Source: Propioniciclava tarda
GTDB lineage: Bacteria; Actinomycetota; Actinomycetes; Propionibacteriales; Propionibacteriaceae
Assembly (NCBI RefSeq): GCF_900182665.1
Contig: NZ_FXTL01000014.1
Coordinates: 27,179-91,178, forward strand
Direction of reading: 5' to 3'
DNA length: 64,000 nucleotides
The notes under the pieces: model-generated
The model's database searches: none
What the model was told of the DNA's origin: nothing
The model's input: the letters and a program-made list of their open reading frames with translations, nothing else
Made by a program: the position numbers and the translations under genes
Shown: in pieces, positions 39,234-47,654 of the stretch
How positions within the stretch are numbered: the first letter of the stretch is position 1
How the letters are laid out: each line of letters begins with the position of its first letter

Positions 39234-39688
39234 GGCCCGGTGGTCCAGTCGACGAGCCCGTCGGCGTTGTGCTCGCCGTCGGGCCAGACGGCGCGGACGA
39301 TTCCCGCGGCCGCGAGCGCCTTGCGGCACCCCGGGCAGGGCGGGTCGGTGATGTACGCCGTCGCGCCCTTGGTGTCGCGGGTCGCGAACAGCAGCGCGTT
39401 AACCTCGGCGTGGATCGCGATGCAGAACCCCGGCGTCCCGGGACGGTCGTAGTCGCCCAGGCCCGGGATCACGTCGTAGCCGAGAGTTCCGCGCGGGCAG
39501 GCGCCCTGCAGGCAGTCCGGACGCCCCGGCGCGGCCCCGTTGTAACCGGTGGCGATGATGCGGCGATCGTGGACGAGCACCGCGCCCACCCGGCGCCGGG
39601 TGCACTTGGCCCGCGCCGACACGGCCCGCGCGATGCCGAGGAAGTACTCATCCCAGCCGGGAACCACGGGGTCGGCCTGGTCGCTCAT
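39230..39688 (-). CDS. dCMP/CMP deaminase family protein
   Basis: 152 aa zinc deaminase that probably makes dUMP from dCMP for thymidylate synthesis. Zinc and catalytic motifs are IHAEVNALL (HAE) and PPCPGCRK (PCxxC). The N-terminal ARAKCTRRRVGAVLV and the GYNGAAPGRPDC insert resemble the dCMP-deaminase (ComEB) branch. The gene leads the coupled kinase/regulator pair, but no functional tie is evident. Confidence 0.9.
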   Translation of the reverse strand: MSDQADPVVPGWDEYFLGIARAVSARAKCTRRRVGAVLVHDRRIIATGYNGAAPGRPDCLQGACPRGTLGYDVIPGLGDYDRPGTPGFCIAIHAEVNALLFATRDTKGATAYITDPPCPGCRKALAAAGIVRAVWPDGEHNADGLVDWTTGP

Positions 39689-39765
39689 GCCCGCTCCAAT
39701 CTCGCTCGCGTGCGCATGCTATCGAGCCACACCGCCGGACGCCTGCGCAGCGCAGCCTCGAGGAG

Positions 39766-40806
39766 TCACGACTGGTACGCGTTGGACATCGCCTTGGTCG
39801 GCTCCACGGCCGCTGCCACGAGGCCCTGGTCCTTCAAGAACGTCGCCATGGCCGCGAACTGGGCGGCGTCGAAGGCCGGGGTGACCGCGCCGGAGGCGTC
39901 CTTGAGCAGCGGAATGGTCGCGTCGAGGGTCTTGGCGGCGGCGGTGCGGGAGGCGGCGTCCGACTTGAGGGTGGTGATGTAGTCCTCGGACGTCTTCACG
40001 GCGGCCGCCGGGTCCTTCACCACGGCATTCACCCCGCCCATGCAGGCCGCCACGACGGCCTTGGCGACCGCCGGGTGGGCGTCCAGGTACTTCTGGGTGG
40101 TGATCAGCGAGATCCCCACGAGCGGCAGGCTGCCGGACGTGAGCGGCAGCGTCCGGACCGCGACGCCGTCGAGGGCCAGGACCACCGCGTCGTTGTTCGA
40201 GAAGCCCATGATCGCGTCGACCTTGTCGCCGCGCAGGGCCGCCACCTGCGTGTACTGCGTGTCGATGATCTTGACGTCGGCCTCGGTGAGCCCGCCGGAG
40301 GCGAGCAGCACCTTCAGCCCGAACCAGGACTCCCCGAACTTCCCGGGGACGCCGATGCTGCGGCCCTTGAGGTCGGCGGCGGACTTGATCGGCGAGGCCT
40401 CCTTGACGATGCCCACGACCGGGTAGCTCCGGTAGAACTGCGCGATCGCGACCAGGTCGAGGCCCTGCGCGCGAGCCTGCAGCATCTCGTCGGCGCCGGC
40501 GACGACGAAGTCCTCGCTCCCGCCGGCCAGCGCGGTGAACAGCCCCTCGGACGCCCCGTGGTGCCGCAGGGTCACGGTCGCGCCGGTCGTCTTGTAGAGG
40601 CCGGACGCCTCAGCCACGTAGAACGGCGAGAACTGGATGTTCGGCACGTACGTCAGACCGATCGTCGCCCGCACCGGCGCGGCACTGGACGAGCCGCCAC
40701 CTGCCGAGGAGGGCACGTCGATCGTGGACGCCGTCCCGCACGCAGCGAGGCTGCCGGCGAGTCCGGTGACCGCGAGTCCGATGAAACCGCGACGGGACAG
40801 GGACAT
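39766..40806 (-). CDS. ribY: Flavin-precursor ABC transporter substrate-binding lipoprotein (RibY-like)
   Basis: 346 aa. The export signal has twin arginines (SRRGFIG) and a lipobox LAAC with lipidated C23. A low-complexity Ser/Gly linker follows, then an NMT1/THI5-type periplasmic-binding fold (IGLTYVPNIQFSPFYVAEAS, then GKFGESWFGLKVLLASGG). The family also binds thiamine precursors and sulfonates. The FMN riboswitch upstream of the operon points to riboflavin or another flavin, as in described RibXY systems. The gene follows the permease by 10 bases. Confidence 0.8.
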   Translation of the reverse strand: MSLSRRGFIGLAVTGLAGSLAACGTASTIDVPSSAGGGSSSAAPVRATIGLTYVPNIQFSPFYVAEASGLYKTTGATVTLRHHGASEGLFTALAGGSEDFVVAGADEMLQARAQGLDLVAIAQFYRSYPVVGIVKEASPIKSAADLKGRSIGVPGKFGESWFGLKVLLASGGLTEADVKIIDTQYTQVAALRGDKVDAIMGFSNNDAVVLALDGVAVRTLPLTSGSLPLVGISLITTQKYLDAHPAVAKAVVAACMGGVNAVVKDPAAAVKTSEDYITTLKSDAASRTAAAKTLDATIPLLKDASGAVTPAFDAAQFAAMATFLKDQGLVAAAVEPTKAMSNAYQS

Positions 40807-40816
40807 GAGGGTTCTC

Positions 40817-41599
40817 CTAGGTGCGGTTGCCCGCGAGGGATTGGATGACGGCCGAGCGGCGCTCGACCAGGTAGATGGCGCCGTAGGCGACGGACGCGAG
40901 CGCGCAGAGGATGACGATGGTGGCGAACATGCCGGCCGTGTCGTTGACCTGCCGCTGGATGGTGAGCAGCTGACCCAGCCCCTCGCCCCCGATCACCATC
41001 TCGCCGACGACGGCGCCCGTGACGCTCAGGGTGAAGCCGTTGCGGATGCCACCGAGGATGCTCGGCAGCGCCAGCGGCAGTTCGATCTGGGTGAGCAAGG
41101 CGGCGTGCCCGGCGCCGTCCATGCGGGCGGCGTCGATGATCGAGTGGTCGACGTGCCGCAGGCCGACGACCGCCGCGACGAGAATCGGGAAGAAGACCAG
41201 CAACGCGCAGAGCAAGATGATCGGCCGCAGCCCGTAGCCCGCCCAGATGGCCAGCAGCGGCGCGATCGCGATGGCGGGGATCGCCTGCGTGGCACCCAGG
41301 AAGGGCGACACCGCGGCGTTCACCCACCGGCTGCGGTGAATGAGAACCGCGAGCGGCAGCGCCACCGCCGCGCCCAGGACGCAGCCGCCCAGGGCCTCGA
41401 GCATCGTCGAGCCGACGTAGGGCCAGGTGGCGGCGTCCGACAGCATCACGACGAGGCGCGACAGGACTCCGGACGGCGACGGCAGCAGGAAGGCCGGCAT
41501 GCCACCGACGGTGACGCCGGCCTGCCACAGGGCCACGATGATCGCGAGCAGCACCCAGGGCGCGACGAGGTGCCGCTTGTCTGGCGCCTGGGCTGGCAT
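40817..41599 (-). CDS. ribX: Flavin-precursor ABC transporter permease (RibX-like)
   Basis: About 260 aa with six membrane segments and the BPD permease EAA-type loop (DAARMDGAGHAALLTQIELP). I chose ATG 41599, which has GGGAGAG upstream, rather than the longer frame, whose first 37 residues are basic and unconserved. First gene after the FMN riboswitch. No ATP-binding protein gene is next to it, so the ATPase must be encoded elsewhere or shared. Confidence 0.82.
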   Translation of the reverse strand: MPAQAPDKRHLVAPWVLLAIIVALWQAGVTVGGMPAFLLPSPSGVLSRLVVMLSDAATWPYVGSTMLEALGGCVLGAAVALPLAVLIHRSRWVNAAVSPFLGATQAIPAIAIAPLLAIWAGYGLRPIILLCALLVFFPILVAAVVGLRHVDHSIIDAARMDGAGHAALLTQIELPLALPSILGGIRNGFTLSVTGAVVGEMVIGGEGLGQLLTIQRQVNDTAGMFATIVILCALASVAYGAIYLVERRSAVIQSLAGNRT

Positions 41600-41695
41600 C
41601 TGGCTCTCCCGGTCGGGTGTTCCGGGGCCGGCGGACGCCGCAAGCCGCGTCCGCTCCACGCGTGATCGCGCGCGGGCGGACGCCTCACGGCGACC

Positions 41696-41823
41696 CGTGC
41701 TGCCTCTCATCCGGACTTTAACCGTCGGTGCCGGAGTTCCACCGGCTCCACCTTCGGCTCTTGCGAGCCTCCGGGTCGCGGACTATCACCGCCGGTTCGG
41801 AGTTACACCGACCCCGGAGCACG
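41696..41823 (-). promoter_or_regulatory. FMN riboswitch (RFN element)
   Basis: Read on the minus strand, P1 arms CGTGCT (41818-41823) and AGCACG (41696-41701) close the element. Inside are the conserved RFN blocks: GGGGTCGGTGTAACTCCGAA, ACCGGCGGTGATAGTCCGCG, GGTGGAGCCGGTGGAACTCC and GGCACCGACGGTTAAAGTCC followed by GGATG. The spacing and order match the FMN aptamer. It lies about 97 bases before the permease ATG, so FMN should lower expression of the transporter by termination or by hiding the ribosome site. Confidence 0.95.
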
Positions 41824-41895
41824 TTTTGCTATCGGGGTGAGTCTAGACCCGCCAACCGGACGCCTGCGCCCCTTTCCGCTGTGCAGCGGCTGTCA

Positions 41896-42280
41896 CACGC
41901 CGGCGAAGACGGTGGAGTACTGCTCGTCCGACAGCGCTTCGAGGGTGCGGGTGGCCTCGTCGACGGTCAGGGACGCCCGAGCTTGCTCGGCGTCGATGAT
42001 GCGGTCCAGCAGCCGGGTCTCGCCGGCGGTCGTCAGGCCGCGGTGCGCTCCTCCACCTTGGTGGCGAGGAAGGCCTTCCCGCGCCAGCAGTCCATGGCGC
42101 CGAGCCGCTCGTCCGAGTCGCCTAGGTGGCCGCCGTGTCGAGGTGGTTGATGCCGGCGGCGAGAGCGCGCTCGACGGAGGCGTCCGCGATCTCTTGGCTG
42201 ACCGCGGCCAGCGAGGCCGCACCGTAGATCAGGACCGAGGACCGGTGCTCGAGGCGTCCGAGGCGTCTGTCCTCCAGGCC
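41896..42280 (-). pseudogene. Decayed aldo/keto reductase
   Basis: The N-terminal part reads [20 protein letters not shown] and [10 protein letters not shown], then a TAG stop exactly where the conserved YGDSD should follow. The next frame gives GDSDERLGAMDCWRGKAFLA and TKVEERTAA, again aldo/keto-reductase-like. A third piece (TRLLDRIIDAEQARASLTVD onward) resembles the tail. Frames are broken and most of the middle of the barrel is deleted. Confidence 0.65.
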
Positions 42281-42287
42281 CGGCAGA

Positions 42288-42698
42288 TTACGCGCCGGCG
42301 TCCGGCGCGGACGCCGTGCCGTAGATCTCCTCCGGGGACGCCAGCCGCTCGGCGTCCACCTCGAAGCGACCCTCGGGCGTGACCGTCCGGTAGAAGCAGC
42401 TGCGGAAGCCCTCGTGGCAGGAGGGTCCGGTCTGGTCGACGCGGACGACGACGGCGTCGGCGTCGCAGTCGACGCGCAGCTCGACCAGCCGCTGGACGTT
42501 CCCGGACGTCTCACCCTTGCACCAGAGCTTGCCGCGCGACCGCGACCAGTAGTGGACGAGCCCCGTCGAGAGCGTGCGCGCGTAGGCGTCCGCGTTCATG
42601 AAGGCGACCATCAGCACCTCGGACGTGGCGGCGTCCACCGTGACGGCCGTGATGAGGCCGCCGGACTTGGCGAAGTCGGGCTGATCGGGGCTGGTCAC
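42288..42698 (-). CDS. hisI: Phosphoribosyl-AMP cyclohydrolase
   Basis: Third step of histidine biosynthesis. It is 136 aa from GTG 42698. Metal and substrate residues are visible in [34 protein letters not shown] and [14 protein letters not shown]. The start lies 7 nt after a TAGCAT box with no Shine-Dalgarno, so the mRNA is probably leaderless. Standalone; other his genes are not in the window. Confidence 0.95.
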   Translation of the reverse strand: MTSPDQPDFAKSGGLITAVTVDAATSEVLMVAFMNADAYARTLSTGLVHYWSRSRGKLWCKGETSGNVQRLVELRVDCDADAVVVRVDQTGPSCHEGFRSCFYRTVTPEGRFEVDAERLASPEEIYGTASAPDAGA

Positions 42699-42705
42699 GC
42701 GCCCG

Positions 42706-42711
42706 ATGCTA
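42706..42711 (-). promoter_or_regulatory. -10 box for leaderless hisI
   Basis: TAGCAT on the minus strand ends 7 nt before the GTG start of hisI, placing transcription at the start codon. Confidence 0.5.
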
Positions 42712-42817
42712 GCCGGACGCCCTGGTCGGCGCCTTCGGCGACCGGGGACGGGGAGGCCTACCCTCCCCGGCAATCGGGACGCCGCATAGGGTCGTTCGCA
42801 CCAACCCAGGAGGCAGC

Positions 42818-43537
42818 GTGCAGTTCGTCGCGGACGCGTCGTCCTTCGAGGGCGGAGAGTTCGAGCTCTTCGGAGAGCCCCACCTGATCGCGCTGACGCT
42901 GGTCGTGCTGGCACAGGTGCTGCTGGCCAAGACCATGAAGGACGCCTCGCCGGTGGCCCGGGGACGGGTCCGGGTGGGGCTTGCGGCCGGACTGGTCGCC
43001 CAGGAAGTCAGCTACCACGCGTGGCGCCTGGCCACCGGCACCTGGACGGCCCGCGAAATGGTGCCGCTGCACCTGTGCTCGGTCGCGGTGTGGTTCGGCG
43101 CAGCCATGCTCGCGCTGCGGAACCAGACCCTCTACGACCACCTGTATTACGTCGCCACCTTCGGCGCCACGATCGCCCTGCTGACCCCCGACATCGGCCG
43201 CTTCGGCTTCCCGCACTACCGGTTCTTCCAGTTCTTCGTCAGCCACGGGCTGGTCCTGGGCGCGCCGTGGTGGATGACGTTCGTCGAGGGCTTCCGCCCT
43301 AGTCGCGGCTCGCTCCTGCGGGCCATGGCGGGCACGGTCGTCCACGGCGCCGGCGCGTACCTCGTGAACCGGCGGCTGGGCAGCAACTACATGTTCGTGA
43401 GCCGCAAGCCGGCCACGTCCAGCGTCCTGGACAAGCTGCCGGACTGGCCCGGCTACCTGCCCTACGTGGCCGCCGCGGTGTTCGCCGCGTACGGGGCCTT
43501 GGCGCTGCCGTGGGCGCTCAAGGACGCCCAGGGCTAG
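42818..43537 (+). CDS. YwaF/TIGR02206-like integral membrane protein
   Basis: 239 aa with about six or seven membrane segments. The pattern MVPLHLCSVAVWFGAAML and FPHYRFFQFFVSHGLVLGAP resembles the TIGR02206 (YwaF) family, whose function is unknown. GTG 42818 has a strong AGGAGG 7 bases upstream, and TAGGGT at 42787-42792 is a plausible -10. It converges directly on the AlaX-like gene with no gap. Confidence 0.8.
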   Translation: MQFVADASSFEGGEFELFGEPHLIALTLVVLAQVLLAKTMKDASPVARGRVRVGLAAGLVAQEVSYHAWRLATGTWTAREMVPLHLCSVAVWFGAAMLALRNQTLYDHLYYVATFGATIALLTPDIGRFGFPHYRFFQFFVSHGLVLGAPWWMTFVEGFRPSRGSLLRAMAGTVVHGAGAYLVNRRLGSNYMFVSRKPATSSVLDKLPDWPGYLPYVAAAVFAAYGALALPWALKDAQG

Positions 43538-44239
43538 TCAGGCGTCCGCGATCGAGAAGGTGATCCGCTTGTTGCGGGCGCCCTTGTTCTCGAACTTGTC
43601 GAAGACGATGCGTCCGATCTGGGCGGTGTTCATGACGTGCGTGCCGCCGTCGGCTTGGCGGTCGATGCCGGCAATGTTGACGACCCGCACCGGGTCGACG
43701 TCCGGCACGAGGTCGGTCGCCAGCCGGACCAGGCTCGGATCCGCCGCGAACTGCGCCCGCGGCAGCAGCTCGATCGTCACCTCGTGGCCTTCGGACGCCA
43801 GCGCGTCAGCCCGCTCGACGGCCGCCTTGGCCGTCGCCGCATCGATGCCGGAGAAGTCGCCGCGGGCGCGTCCGGGCTCGAGCTGGCAGCCGGTGACCTC
43901 GGCGCCGTCCTCGCCGAGCACCGCCGACAGGATGTGGAACGCCGTGTGCGTGCGCATGAGCGCCCGGCGCCGCGGGGCGTCCAGGGCGCATTCGAGAACG
44001 TGGACGCCGTCGGGAACGTCGGCGTCCACCTCGATCTCGATCTCGCCGTCAACGACATGGACGCCCGTGACCTCGGCCTCGTTGCCGTTGGAGAAGCGGA
44101 CGCGTCCGGTGTCGGCGGGCTGTCCCCCGCCGCCCGGGAAGAACGCGGACGCGTCCAGGCGGAGGCGTCCGTTCTCGGCGGTCGCGCAGGACACCCAGCT
44201 GGTGACGTTGGCGTTTTCGAGGTCGAGGCGTGCGGTCAT
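43538..44239 (-). CDS. AlaX-like alanyl-tRNA editing protein
   Basis: 233 aa from ATG 44239. It resembles the free-standing editing domain of alanyl-tRNA synthetase that hydrolyses mischarged Ser- or Gly-tRNA(Ala). The zinc motif HTAFHILSAVL (HxxxH) is present, as are the glycine-rich FFPGGGGQPADTG and the distal ADGGTHVMNTAQIG. The cysteine normally found just before GGTHV is an aspartate here. This occurs in other members but may alter metal binding. The longer open frame upstream has no family similarity. Confidence 0.8.
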   Translation of the reverse strand: MTARLDLENANVTSWVSCATAENGRLRLDASAFFPGGGGQPADTGRVRFSNGNEAEVTGVHVVDGEIEIEVDADVPDGVHVLECALDAPRRRALMRTHTAFHILSAVLGEDGAEVTGCQLEPGRARGDFSGIDAATAKAAVERADALASEGHEVTIELLPRAQFAADPSLVRLATDLVPDVDPVRVVNIAGIDRQADGGTHVMNTAQIGRIVFDKFENKGARNKRITFSIADA

Positions 44240-44451
44240 GAGGCCATGGTGGCAGGTCGCGGCGAGTCGCGACGGAGCCCAGGGCGACGGTGCGGTCTCC
44301 GGGCCGTCGAAGAGCCGCAGCCCTGGCTGGGTCTTGGTCCCGGTCGGGAGACGCCACCGACTTCCCTGATCGCTGACCGCAGCCACCTGCGACGCCGGGA
44401 CCTGCCTGCGACCGCTCCGCGCGACACCGTGTCGCGATCTCGTGGAAGTAG

Positions 44452-44468
44452 TTGTATGCTGCAAGCAA
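44452..44468. promoter_or_regulatory. Near-palindromic operator overlapping the MarR-gene promoter
   Basis: TTGTATGC-T-GCAAGCAA ends at the base before the MarR ATG. It contains TATGCT (44455-44460), a -10 box 8 nt from the ATG. A repressor bound here would block its own leaderless promoter. Confidence 0.45.
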
Positions 44469-44975
44469 ATGACTGTCCTGCCTGACTCCGCCACGACCAC
44501 GCCCGGACCCGCGTCCGGCGCGGCCGAGCTGTCGCACGACCTCATCCGGACGCTGAAGCTGCTCTACAGCCTCCGCGACCGGGCGCCGCGGCTCACCCCC
44601 GGGCTGGAGCCGGCGGCGCATCCCCTGCTCCATCACCTGGCCCGCTGCGAAACTGCTCGCGTGTCAGACCTCGCCACCGCGCTGCGCGCGGACGTCTCGA
44701 CGATCAGCCGGTACGCGAGCACCCTGGCCGCCGCCGGGCTCGTCGAGAAGACCACCGACCCGGCCGATCGCCGGGTTCAGGTGGTCGCCCTCACCGACGC
44801 TGGACGCGACGCCGTCGCAGCACTCGGACGCCAGCGCGAGACGACGTTCGCCAGCATCCTGCGCGACTGGACGCCCGAGCAGCTCGAGCGCTTCCGCGCC
44901 GACCTGCTGCGCTTCTCCGCCGACCTCGAGCGTGAGGTCTCCGAGCGCGAACTGGCGCCGACGGCGTCCCACTAA
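44469..44975 (+). CDS. MarR-family transcriptional regulator
   Basis: 168 aa from ATG 44469. Winged-helix HTH with RVSDLATALRADVSTISRYA as recognition helices and the wing DPADRRVQVVALTDAG, both typical of MarR. It stops 25 bases before a DHA2-type MFS exporter gene on the same strand and probably represses both. The inducer is unknown and is likely a substrate of the exporter. An inverted repeat overlaps its promoter. Confidence 0.92.
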   Translation: MTVLPDSATTTPGPASGAAELSHDLIRTLKLLYSLRDRAPRLTPGLEPAAHPLLHHLARCETARVSDLATALRADVSTISRYASTLAAAGLVEKTTDPADRRVQVVALTDAGRDAVAALGRQRETTFASILRDWTPEQLERFRADLLRFSADLEREVSERELAPTASH

Positions 44976-45000
44976 GACCCTCACCCAGGAAGACACGCAC

Positions 45001-46857
45001 TTGACCTCGAACGCGGCGCCGCGCCCTGCCGGCGAACTCACCCACGCCCAGATCACGACGATCCTGATCGGGCTGATGACCGGGATGTTCCTCTCGGCCC
45101 TCGACCAAAACGTGGTTGGCACGGCGATCAAGACGATCGCAGACGACCTCTCCGGGCTCGACCAGCAGGCGTGGGTGACCACGGCCTACCTCATCACCTC
45201 GACGATCGCGACGCCGATCTACGGCAAGCTCTCCGATCTCTACGGACGCAAGCCCTTCTATCTGGGTGCCATCACGATCTTCGTCGTCGGCTCGTTGCTG
45301 TGCACGTTCTCGACCTCGATGTACATGCTGGCCGCGTTCCGCGCAGTGCAGGGGCTTGGCGCGGGCGGCCTGATGTCGCTCGCCCTGGCGATCATCGGCG
45401 ACATCGTGCCGCCGCGGGAGCGCGCGAAGTACCAGGGCTACTTCCTGGCGGTCTTCGGCACGTCCTCCGTGCTCGGACCCATCGTGGGCGGCTTCTTCGC
45501 CGAGGCACCGGCCCTCCTCGGCATCACCGGCTGGCGCTGGGTGTTCCTGGTCAACGTGCCGGTCGGCATCATCGCGTTCCTCACGGTCACCGCGACGCTG
45601 AAGCTGCACCACGTGCGCAAGCAGGCCTCGATCGACTGGGCGGGCGCGTTCTTCCTCATCGTCGGGCTCGTTCCGGCGCTGCTGGTGGCCGAGCAGGGCC
45701 GCACGTGGGGCTGGACCTCCCGCGAGTCGCTGATCTGCTACGCCATCGCCGTGGTCGGAGTGCTGGCCTTCATCGCGGTCGAGTGGCGCCAGGGCGATAA
45801 CGCGCTGATCCCGCTGCGGATCTTCCGCAACCGCACCATCCTGATCGGCCTGACCGGCGGCTTCGCGATCGGCGCGGGCATGTTCGGCGGCATGATCACG
45901 ATCCCGCAGTACCTGCAGATCGTGCACTCGGCGACCCCGATGGGCTCGGGCTTCCTGATGCTGCCGATGGTGCTGGGCATGATGATCGCCTCGGTGCTGT
46001 CGGGCCAGCTGATGTCGCGCACCGGACGCGTCCGGATCTTCCCGCTCATCGGCATCGGCCTCATGGTGGCGACGCTGCTGGCGTTCTCCCAGGTCACCGC
46101 CGACACGCCCCTGTGGCAGTTCATGACGGCGATGTTCTTTTTCGGCTTCGGGCTGGGCAACACCATGCAGCCGCTCACGCTGGCCGTGCAGGCGTCCGTG
46201 CACCCGCGCGAGATGGGCATGGCGACGTCGTCCGCGACGTTCTTCCGCCAGATCGGCGGCACCGCCGGCGTCGCGGTGTTCATCTCCGTGTTGTTCAACT
46301 CGCTGGGTGACAACATCGCCAACGCCTTCAAGGACGCGTCCGGCACCACCGAGTTCAAGACGGCGATCGCGAACGCGCTCAAGTCCGGGGACGCGGTCAA
46401 CAAGGGCTTCGCTCAGGCGCTGATGAAGGGTGACACGTCGGCTCTGTCGGGCGTGGCGAGCGACTCGTCGATCATCGGCAAGCTGGACCCCGTGCTGGCG
46501 CACCCGTTCAAGGTCGGCTTCAGCCAGTCCATGGACCAGGTCTTCCTGCTCGGCGCTGCGGTGTGTGCGGTCGGCTTCGTGATCCTGCTGTTCATGCCGA
46601 ACATCAAGCTCTCGAACAAGTCCGCTGCCGCGACCCTCGCCGAGGAGGCCGCGAAGCGATCGGACGCCGAGGGTGCTCTGGTCTCCGCGGGCCACGCCGG
46701 GGACGCTCCGACGGACGAGGCCGACGCGTCGGCGTCCGAACTGCGCCCGCGGCGCGTCGTCGACGATCTCGTCGACGCGGCGTCCTGGGAGTCAGGTGGC
46801 CACACGATGGACGAACTCGGCCCCGACCAACCGGCCGCGCGCCGCGCCAGCCAGTAG
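45001..46857 (+). CDS. DHA2-family multidrug MFS exporter
   Basis: 618 aa from TTG 45001 (AGGAAG nine bases upstream). Fourteen-helix DHA2 pattern: LDQNVVGTAIKTIADDL in helix 1, the loop GKLSDLYGRKPFYLG, and motif C VFGTSSVLGPIVGGFF. Unlike short family members it has an extracytoplasmic insert of about 90 residues before the last helix (ANAFKDASGTTEFKTAIAN onward) and an acidic, Ala-rich C-terminal tail of about 80 residues. Probably proton-driven drug export under MarR control. Confidence 0.93.
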   Translation: MTSNAAPRPAGELTHAQITTILIGLMTGMFLSALDQNVVGTAIKTIADDLSGLDQQAWVTTAYLITSTIATPIYGKLSDLYGRKPFYLGAITIFVVGSLLCTFSTSMYMLAAFRAVQGLGAGGLMSLALAIIGDIVPPRERAKYQGYFLAVFGTSSVLGPIVGGFFAEAPALLGITGWRWVFLVNVPVGIIAFLTVTATLKLHHVRKQASIDWAGAFFLIVGLVPALLVAEQGRTWGWTSRESLICYAIAVVGVLAFIAVEWRQGDNALIPLRIFRNRTILIGLTGGFAIGAGMFGGMITIPQYLQIVHSATPMGSGFLMLPMVLGMMIASVLSGQLMSRTGRVRIFPLIGIGLMVATLLAFSQVTADTPLWQFMTAMFFFGFGLGNTMQPLTLAVQASVHPREMGMATSSATFFRQIGGTAGVAVFISVLFNSLGDNIANAFKDASGTTEFKTAIANALKSGDAVNKGFAQALMKGDTSALSGVASDSSIIGKLDPVLAHPFKVGFSQSMDQVFLLGAAVCAVGFVILLFMPNIKLSNKSAAATLAEEAAKRSDAEGALVSAGHAGDAPTDEADASASELRPRRVVDDLVDAASWESGGHTMDELGPDQPAARRASQ

Positions 46858-46899
46858 CCTCGCGCGCGGACGGATGGTCCGCGGACGATGGGAGGCGCG

Positions 46900-47160
46900 A
46901 TGGCGGCGGTCACCGAGACGGTCGACGGCTGGTTTCGTCGCCGCGGACTGACCCCGCTCTTGTCGGGGACGCCGCTGGCGACGTCCCCGTCGGAGCGGGC
47001 CACGCCGGCCCTCGTCGTGTGGTTCCTGCTCATGATGGTGTCGACGACGCTGACGACGGCGCTCGGACTGGGGCAGGCGCTGCTGCTCGGCGCTGCGGTC
47101 GTGGTGGGGACGTGGGTGGCCTCCACCATGATCCGTCGCCGGCGGCCCTTGTCGCGGTGA
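46900..47160 (+). CDS. Small two-helix membrane protein, unknown
   Basis: 86 aa from ATG 46900; GGGAGG lies 4 bases upstream, better than the ATG at 46888. Two hydrophobic segments (ALVVWFLLMMVSTTLTTALG and ALLLGAAVVVGTWVASTM) and a basic end RRRRPLSR. Not recognised. It overlaps the next short frame by GTGA. With the following pieces it may be part of a decaying membrane-protein gene set. Confidence 0.5.
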   Translation: MAAVTETVDGWFRRRGLTPLLSGTPLATSPSERATPALVVWFLLMMVSTTLTTALGLGQALLLGAAVVVGTWVASTMIRRRRPLSR

Positions 47161-47327
47161 AGGCGATCGGCTGGCTCCAGGCGGCGGCGTTCGTGCTGGC
47201 GCCGGTCCTGACGCTAGCGGCGGCGCCGTTCACGAACGACGAACCGAGCCTCGACCTCGCGACCGAGAAGCTGCTGTACGTGATCGGGGTCGGGGTGATC
47301 CAGATCGTGGTGCACTGGAGTCGCTGA
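47157..47327 (+). CDS. Short membrane peptide coupled to the previous gene
   Basis: 56 aa from GTG 47157, sharing GTGA with the upstream stop. Two hydrophobic segments (WLQAAAFVLAPVLTLAAAPF and LLYVIGVGVIQIVVHW). It could be a real small partner of the 46900 gene or the next piece of a frameshifted longer protein. Not recognised. Confidence 0.4.
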   Translation: MKAIGWLQAAAFVLAPVLTLAAAPFTNDEPSLDLATEKLLYVIGVGVIQIVVHWSR

Positions 47328-47333
47328 CGACGT

Positions 47334-47607
47334 TCGCGTCGGCGTCCGAGTTCCGCGAAGCGCTGGCCGGGGCGTGGACGCGGACGGCGCCCGGGGTCTT
47401 GGTGAAGTACGTCGGGCCGACGCACACGGACGTGCTCACCGAGGCGCACCTGCGGGCGCCGGGTTCCTGGCGGCGTTCGTGGCGTTCAACTGCTCGCTGG
47501 CGTCCGCGACGGACGGCCGGCTGCGGCAGAACTCCAAGGAGACGGCGTCCGAGGCGATCCGGCAGGCGAGCGCGATGCGGCTGGCGCTGCTGTCTCGCGA
47601 GAACTAA
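47334..47607 (+). pseudogene. Frameshifted remnant, unknown family
   Basis: One frame reads FREALAGAWTRTAPGVLVKY and VGPTHTDVLTEAHL, then loses coding character near 47455. Another frame then gives FLAAFVAFNCSLASATDGRL and ends RLALLSREN at 47607. A single frameshift would join them. The family is not recognised. Confidence 0.4.
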
Positions 47608-47654
47608 GGACGCCGGGGGCTCGACTTTGCCGCGAGCAGCGTGCACGGTGAGCC

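Noticed and set aside
39766..41599. Thiamine-precursor (ThiXY) or sulfonate/taurine transporter
   Set aside because: The protein family allows this, but the upstream RNA is an FMN aptamer, not a TPP one, so a flavin substrate is better supported.
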